The translations under genes and the position numbers were made by a program. DNA of 43,487 nt. It comes from Ilumatobacter sp. (GTDB taxonomy: Bacteria; Actinomycetota; Acidimicrobiia; Acidimicrobiales; Ilumatobacteraceae). The notes below the pieces were generated by a model, which had not been told where the DNA came from, ran no database searches, and saw nothing but the letters and a program-made list of their open reading frames with translations. Shown here piece by piece: positions 39,588 through 43,487 of the stretch; position 1 is the stretch's first letter, and every line of letters begins with the position of its first letter. The DNA is taken from assembly GCA_013002175.1 (NCBI GenBank), contig JABDKP010000112.1:1-43487 (forward strand), written 5' to 3'.

Positions 39588-41039
39588 TCATTCCTCGACG
39601 ATCGAGGGCGAGTCCCCCGCGAGCGTGGTGACCGGTGCGCCCGCGCCGCGGATGTCGTCGAGTCGGAAGACCTGGAGGTCGGGCGTCAGCAGCACGTTGT
39701 CGATGATCAGGTACTCGCCGAAGGCCGTCGACACGGCGAAGCTGGCATCGCCGCGCCACGCCCCGTCGCCGAGGATCATCTCGAAGTCCTGCGTGACGAT
39801 CGCCTCGCGCTCACCGAGTACCAGCCAGCCGTCCGGCGTCACCGCCACGCCGTCCGCGACGACGGTCACCTGGTCGATCGCGGGCGGGCCATCACTGATC
39901 AGCAGGTCATCGGCGTCGACGTCGTCGACGACGGCATCGGAGAACAGCTGCCGGATCTCGAGCTTGCCGCGAAGCAGGGTTGCGATGACGATGACGTCGG
40001 GCTCGCGATCCGGCCCGAGCGTGACTCGGTCACTCGTGATCCGTTGGCCGTCGCGGCGGACCGTCACGTGGTCACTGACGATGCGGATCTCCATTGCGAC
40101 GTCGTCGCGTGCCTCGACGGTCAGTTCACCCATCGCCATCCGGGCGTCGACAACCACCTGTTCGCGTGGCGGCTCGAAGGCGGACACGAGCGATCGTCCG
40201 AAACCCACGTCGGTCGACAGTTCACGGGGCGAGTCGGAACTGACGTAGAGGTACTGGTCGCCGAACGCATCGGCGACGCTGACGCCGGATCGGGCGAGCA
40301 GGCCACCGCCGTACCCGACCACCGCGAACAGGAGAGCGGGGACGATCAGCCAGCGGGCGTGCCCGCGCACCGCGCCGACGAGCAATCCCAGACCGCACAC
40401 CAGGCCGGCCGCGCCGAGCCACTGTTCGGGGTGCATCCGGCCACCGTTGAGCTCGTCGATCAGCGCGCCTGCTGCCGCCACGATCACCGCGAGTCCGAGC
40501 GTGAGCTGCCCGAGAAACGTGGGCTCGCGTCGGACACGCGGTGACCGCCGGGGGGAGGGCGTCGGCGAGTGGGGGGCGGTGACCGTCGACTCGGCGTGGC
40601 GGGTGATCGCGGGTGCACGCCGTTCGGCGTCGGGGGCGCTGCGCCACAGTGCAACCGCCAGGCCGCCGAGCAGCGCGATCAGTGCGAGGGGGCCCGACGC
40701 GAACTCGACGTCGGCCGCGGCAATCATCAACGGCACGGCGACGAGGAGGATCGCGCCGCCGCCGATGCGAGCCAGGACGGCTGACTCGTCGCCGCCGACG
40801 ACGAGCACGAGCCACAACCCGAAGTAGACGAGCAGCCCGAGGCCGCTGATCAGCGTGAGGACGACGAAGCCGAGCCGGATCCACAGCGGGTCGAGCCCGA
40901 GACGATCCGCGATGGTGGCGGCGACGCCGGCGACGATCGAGTCGGGATGGCGGGTCGACACGGCGACGCCGTCGGCCTCGGCGGGCACCTGGTCCTCGGT
41001 GAGCAGGTCGCCTTCGGGAGGGGAGAACGGGCTGTCCAT
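39588..41039 (-). CDS. PspC-domain membrane protein with C-terminal LiaF-like region
   Basis: 483 residues. After an N-terminal acidic stretch, a PspC domain (about 30-80: GVAATIADRLGLDPLWIRLG then VVLTLISGLGLLVYF) precedes further membrane helices and a long Asp/Val-rich beta region (about 260-480: MGELTVEARDDVAMEIR, then DGPPAIDQVTVVADGV) like the extracellular or cytosolic beta-helix of LiaF-type proteins. ATG at 41039 has TACCTT seven bases upstream. It diverges from a PspC-histidine kinase and its regulator, forming a LiaFSR-like envelope-stress module (inference). Confidence 0.8.
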   Translation of the reverse strand: MDSPFSPPEGDLLTEDQVPAEADGVAVSTRHPDSIVAGVAATIADRLGLDPLWIRLGFVVLTLISGLGLLVYFGLWLVLVVGGDESAVLARIGGGAILLVAVPLMIAAADVEFASGPLALIALLGGLAVALWRSAPDAERRAPAITRHAESTVTAPHSPTPSPRRSPRVRREPTFLGQLTLGLAVIVAAAGALIDELNGGRMHPEQWLGAAGLVCGLGLLVGAVRGHARWLIVPALLFAVVGYGGGLLARSGVSVADAFGDQYLYVSSDSPRELSTDVGFGRSLVSAFEPPREQVVVDARMAMGELTVEARDDVAMEIRIVSDHVTVRRDGQRITSDRVTLGPDREPDVIVIATLLRGKLEIRQLFSDAVVDDVDADDLLISDGPPAIDQVTVVADGVAVTPDGWLVLGEREAIVTQDFEMILGDGAWRGDASFAVSTAFGEYLIIDNVLLTPDLQVFRLDDIRGAGAPVTTLAGDSPSIVEE

Positions 41040-41046
41040 GCCATCG

Positions 41047-41052
41047 AAGGTA
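41047..41052 (-). promoter_or_regulatory. -10 element of the PspC-type gene (leaderless)
   Basis: On the minus strand TACCTT is followed by seven bases and ATG at 41039. Confidence 0.6.
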
Positions 41053-41072
41053 CGGAACCGCGACGATCGGCA

Positions 41073-41125
41073 CATCGGGGATGACCCTGGAATTCACCCT
41101 GGAGTTCCCAGGGGACATCCCGATG
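41073..41125. promoter_or_regulatory. Operator-like repeats between PspC and the two-component genes
   Basis: CATCGGGGATG (41073-41083) and CATCCCGATG (41116-41125) form an imperfect inverted pair. Between them the 12-base unit ACCCTGGA(A/G)TTC occurs twice in tandem, and CCTGG-AGTTC-CCAGG is a further palindrome. The block lies between the two divergent -10 elements, just upstream of both -35 positions, which suits an activator such as the adjacent LuxR-type regulator. Confidence 0.55.
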
Positions 41126-41145
41126 TCGGATCACCGCGGAGGTGC

Positions 41146-41151
41146 CAGAAT
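41146..41151 (+). promoter_or_regulatory. Weak -10 element of the histidine kinase gene
   Basis: CAGAAT (four of the TANNNT positions are free; first base differs) is followed by seven bases and GTG at 41159, consistent with a leaderless start. Confidence 0.4.
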
Positions 41152-41158
41152 TGACGTC

Positions 41159-42385
41159 GTGGAAGATCTCGAACCCACCGCCGTCGCGTCGCCGCGACAG
41201 GACGTCGCAGGGCGGCTGGCGCGGTACGGCGTCGTTCCCGCTGCGCGCAGCAGCGACCGGGTTCTGACGGGTGCGGCGGCTGGGTGGGCGCAGCGATGCG
41301 GCGTCGAGCCGGCGGTCTTCCGTGCCGCGCTCGGGCTGCTCGGCCTCGTCGGTGGCCTCGGTGTCGTGCTCTACGGTGCGCTCGTCGTCGCGTCGGAACC
41401 GACGTCGTCGTCGACGCCCCGCCCGACCCCGCCGAATCGGCGCCGGGACGTTGCGATCGGATGCATCACGGCGCTCGTCCTGATCGCCGCCCGCGAGATC
41501 GGCGTGTGGCCGAGCGACGGCATCATGATCGCGGCGTCGGCGGTGGCGCTCGGAATCGGCCTGGCCTGGGCTCAGCCGGACAGCCGGGTCGTCGCGTGGT
41601 CGCGTCGACAGCGCATCCGACAGCTGCTCCAACTCGTGGCCGGCCTCGGTCTGCTCGGCGCAGGTGTCATCTCGCTCGCGAGCCGGACCGGGGGTCTCGG
41701 CAACGTCGGTGCGTCGGCAGCCGCGATCGCGGTCTTCGTCGGTGGTCTGGCGATGTTCGGTGCGCCGGCGCTCGGCCGCCTCCTGCGGTCGCTGGACGAG
41801 GAACGTTCAATGCGCATCCGCGAGGACGAGCTCGCCCGGGTGTCCGCCCATCTCCACGACTCCGTCCTGCAGTCGCTCGTGCTCATCCAGCGGAGTGAGG
41901 ACCCGCGGCGGATGTCCAGCCTCGCCCGCCGCCAGGAGCGCGAGTTGCGCGCATGGCTGTACGGCATCACCCCGGCCGGCGACCCGAACTCGGTCCACGA
42001 GGCGGTCGCGGCATTGACGAGTGAGATCGAGGCCGACCACGATCTGCGCGTCGAGGCCGTCGTCGTCGGCGACCAGCCGCTCGACGACGCGGCGCGATCG
42101 CTGGTTGCGGCGCTGCGCGAGGCGATCGTCAATGCAGCCCGCCATGCCGGCGTCGATCGGATCGACGTGTTCGTCGAGGCCGACGATGCGGAGCTGACCG
42201 GGTTCGTACGCGACACCGGTGTCGGCTTCGACACGTCGGCGAACCGGGAGTCGGCCAACGGCCACCGAGGCATCGCCGACTCGATCGTCAAGCGCATCGA
42301 GCGGGCCGGTGGTACCGCGGTTATCGAGTCGCGGCCGGGTGTCGGGACCGAGGTCGAACTGCGGGTCCCGCGGGTGCGCGCATGA
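41159..42385 (+). CDS. PspC-containing sensor histidine kinase
   Basis: 408 residues from GTG 41159. It begins with a PspC domain (about 20-80: LTGAAAGWAQRCGVEPAVFR), then several membrane helices, then a HisKA_3 dimerisation helix with ARVSAHLHDSVLQS (phospho-acceptor H233) and an HATPase domain with LREAIVNAARHAG (N-box), VRDTGVGFD (G1) and GVGTEVEL. This is the NarL/LiaS-type kinase common in actinobacteria. ATG at 41123 would add 12 residues (MSDHRGGARIDV) and GTG/ATG at 41081 is less likely as it lies inside the operator. The response regulator overlaps it by four bases. Confidence 0.88.
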   Translation: MEDLEPTAVASPRQDVAGRLARYGVVPAARSSDRVLTGAAAGWAQRCGVEPAVFRAALGLLGLVGGLGVVLYGALVVASEPTSSSTPRPTPPNRRRDVAIGCITALVLIAAREIGVWPSDGIMIAASAVALGIGLAWAQPDSRVVAWSRRQRIRQLLQLVAGLGLLGAGVISLASRTGGLGNVGASAAAIAVFVGGLAMFGAPALGRLLRSLDEERSMRIREDELARVSAHLHDSVLQSLVLIQRSEDPRRMSSLARRQERELRAWLYGITPAGDPNSVHEAVAALTSEIEADHDLRVEAVVVGDQPLDDAARSLVAALREAIVNAARHAGVDRIDVFVEADDAELTGFVRDTGVGFDTSANRESANGHRGIADSIVKRIERAGGTAVIESRPGVGTEVELRVPRVRA

Positions 42386-43053
42386 CGACCCGACCGATCC
42401 GACTCGTCCTCGTCGACGACCACGCGCTGTTCCGAGCCGGTGTGCGCGGCGAGTTGACCGAGCTCGCGGCATCGCGCGACGACGGGCCCGGCATCGACAT
42501 CGTCGGCGAGGCCTCGGACCGCGACGCGGCGATCGACGTGATCCGGCGGGTGCGGCCCGACGTCGTGCTGCTCGACGTCCACCTGCCCGGCGGCGGGGGC
42601 CACACGGTGATCGCAGAACTCGCCGGCGACGACCTTGCCTGCCGGTACCTCGCGCTGTCGGTGTCGGACGCTGCCGAAGACGTGATCGCCGTCGTCCGCG
42701 CCGGCGCCCGCGGCTACGTCACCAAGACGATCACCGTCGACGAGCTGCTGGACGCAATCGTGCGCGTCCACGGCGGCGACGCAGTGTTCTCGCCGCGCCT
42801 CGCCGGGTTCGTCCTCGACGCGTTCTCCGGCGACGTCCCCGCGCCGTCGAACCCCGAACTCGACCAGCTCACTGCGCGCGAGCAGGACGTGCTGCGCCTG
42901 ATCGCGCGCGGCTACACGTACAAGGAGATCGCCGGCCGGCTGCACCTGTCGGTGAAGACGATCGAGACCCACGTGTCGGCCGTGCTGCGCAAGCTGCAGC
43001 TGTCGAACCGCCACCAGATCACCGCCTGGGCCAACGAACGCAAGATCGTCTAG
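42382..43053 (+). CDS. NarL/LuxR-family response regulator
   Basis: 223 residues. The receiver domain has LVDDHALFRAGV with the acidic pair, VVLLDVHLPGGGG with the phosphorylated Asp (D65) and the Lys in GYVTKT. The C-terminal LuxR helix-turn-helix is QLTAREQDVLRLIARGYTYK then LSVKTIETHVSAVLRKLQ. It is the partner of the preceding kinase (ATGA overlap) and is the best candidate to bind the repeats at 41073-41125 and control both divergent transcripts. Confidence 0.93.
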   Translation: MTTRPIRLVLVDDHALFRAGVRGELTELAASRDDGPGIDIVGEASDRDAAIDVIRRVRPDVVLLDVHLPGGGGHTVIAELAGDDLACRYLALSVSDAAEDVIAVVRAGARGYVTKTITVDELLDAIVRVHGGDAVFSPRLAGFVLDAFSGDVPAPSNPELDQLTAREQDVLRLIARGYTYKEIAGRLHLSVKTIETHVSAVLRKLQLSNRHQITAWANERKIV

Positions 43054-43059
43054 CAGGGA

Positions 43060-43078
43060 GCCCGACGAAACGCCGGGC
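43060..43078 (+). terminator. Weak terminator-like hairpin after the response regulator
   Basis: GCCCG (43060-43064) pairs with CGGGC (43074-43078). No T-run follows; tentative. Confidence 0.3.
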
Positions 43079-43130
43079 GTAGGCGTGCTCGAACGACGGC
43101 GGCCGGCGGTCGAATTCTTATTGCGAGACG

Positions 43131-43487
43131 TCAGTGCTGAAACTCGTGCACATAGTGCTCGAAGGGTTCGGGACGCCGCGGAACATGATGACCGGCGTTG
43201 TCCTCCCACACGTGCGTTTCCGTCCGATCGGCGTAGCTATACGTGATCGAGCCGAACAAACTTGCAGACCCAATGTCGTTGAACGCTTTCACCTCGAGCT
43301 TGTTCGCGCCGCCTTGTAGCTCAAGCGTGTGCGTTTGGGCTTCGTCGGTGTGGCGAAGAATGCCGTGCTTCCAGACTGGATCCTGGCTGTCGTTGTGAAA
43401 GACCTGTACTTCGTCGTCGATCTGGGTGAACTTCAGCACGACCTGGGTCACCTCGGACGCCGGCGAATCTTCAACGCGGAGAACGAT
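43131..43487 (-). CDS. C-terminal part of an unrecognised beta-rich protein (partial)
   Basis: The frame is open from the window edge to the stop at 43131 (about 118 codons seen; the true start lies outside). It reads VTQVVLKFTQIDDEVQVFHN, then DPVWKHGILRHTDEAQTHTL, then GGANKLEVKAFNDIGSASLF and a His-rich end. Alternating hydrophobic residues suggest a beta-sandwich, perhaps a binding domain at the end of a larger protein. GC content is clearly lower than in the rest of the window, and codon use is less GC-biased. I do not recognise a family. Confidence 0.55.
   Translation of the reverse strand: MVLRVEDSPASEVTQVVLKFTQIDDEVQVFHNDSQDPVWKHGILRHTDEAQTHTLELQGGANKLEVKAFNDIGSASLFGSITYSYADRTETHVWEDNAGHHVPRRPEPFEHYVHEFQH

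Noticed and set aside
1-43487. tRNA or rRNA genes, CRISPR arrays, insertion sequences or prophage genes
   Set aside because: None could be recognised: no tRNA cloverleaf, no regularly spaced repeats with unique spacers, and no transposase, integrase or phage structural gene.

Overview
The window is high-GC DNA (about 70% by eye) from an actinobacterium. The order fhaA(end)-fhaB-pstP-rodA-pbpA-pknB-trpG-crgA is the classic actinobacterial cell-division/envelope cluster. The rest of the content (DddP-like enzyme, MttB, Rieske demethylase, many leaderless genes) suggests the class Acidimicrobiia, perhaps a marine Ilumatobacter-like lineage. The phylum is well supported; the class and habitat are inference.

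Layout. 1-8465: envelope signalling and septal/elongation synthesis operon, with one PASTA kinase and no pknA, ending at a terminator after crgA. 8472-14998: mixed metabolism (zinc-ribbon membrane protein, PAP2-type lipid enzyme, MarR regulator, two class III aminotransferases, ferredoxin reductase, thioesterase, VOC protein). 15072-20860: AlkB, secreted M23 peptidase, beta-propeller lipoprotein, a decayed maleylpyruvate-isomerase-type gene, enoyl-CoA hydratase, SpoU-type RNA methyltransferase, SAM methyltransferase, universal stress protein. 20957-29916: a methylated-compound island with a non-pyrrolysine MttB homologue, a dimethylglycine/sarcosine dehydrogenase-GcvT fusion, a SelW-like protein interrupted by an in-frame UGA, a two-module flavin reductase translationally coupled to a Rieske oxygenase, and a DddP-like DMSP lyase. 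30006-31861: cold-shock gene with a small SHOCT-like partner, and a PQ-loop transporter divergent from a CGNR-type regulator with a shared operator. 31887-35397: heterodimeric ABC exporter. 35589-39235: two VOC proteins, a DUF1801 protein, and the kbl-tdh threonine-degradation pair. 39338-43053: PspC-type membrane protein divergent from a PspC-histidine kinase/LuxR response-regulator pair. 43131-43487: end of an unrecognised lower-GC gene leaving the window.

How the genes may work together. The Rieske oxygenase and its reductase could demethylate a quaternary amine such as glycine betaine. The dimethylglycine-dehydrogenase homologue could take the next demethylation to tetrahydrofolate, and MttB could provide a corrinoid route. 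The DddP-like enzyme would add DMSP cleavage. The tdh/kbl pair also yields glycine.

The most interesting signals are: a probable selenoprotein that conventional calling would truncate (25108-25368); a complete DddP residue signature (28597-29916); an unusual reductase fused from TrxR-like and FNR-like modules; a dispersed palindromic repeat family (five copies); a run of four tight hairpins after pbpA; and a recurring TANNNT-N5-9-start arrangement showing pervasive leaderless transcription, which also fixes many gene starts.
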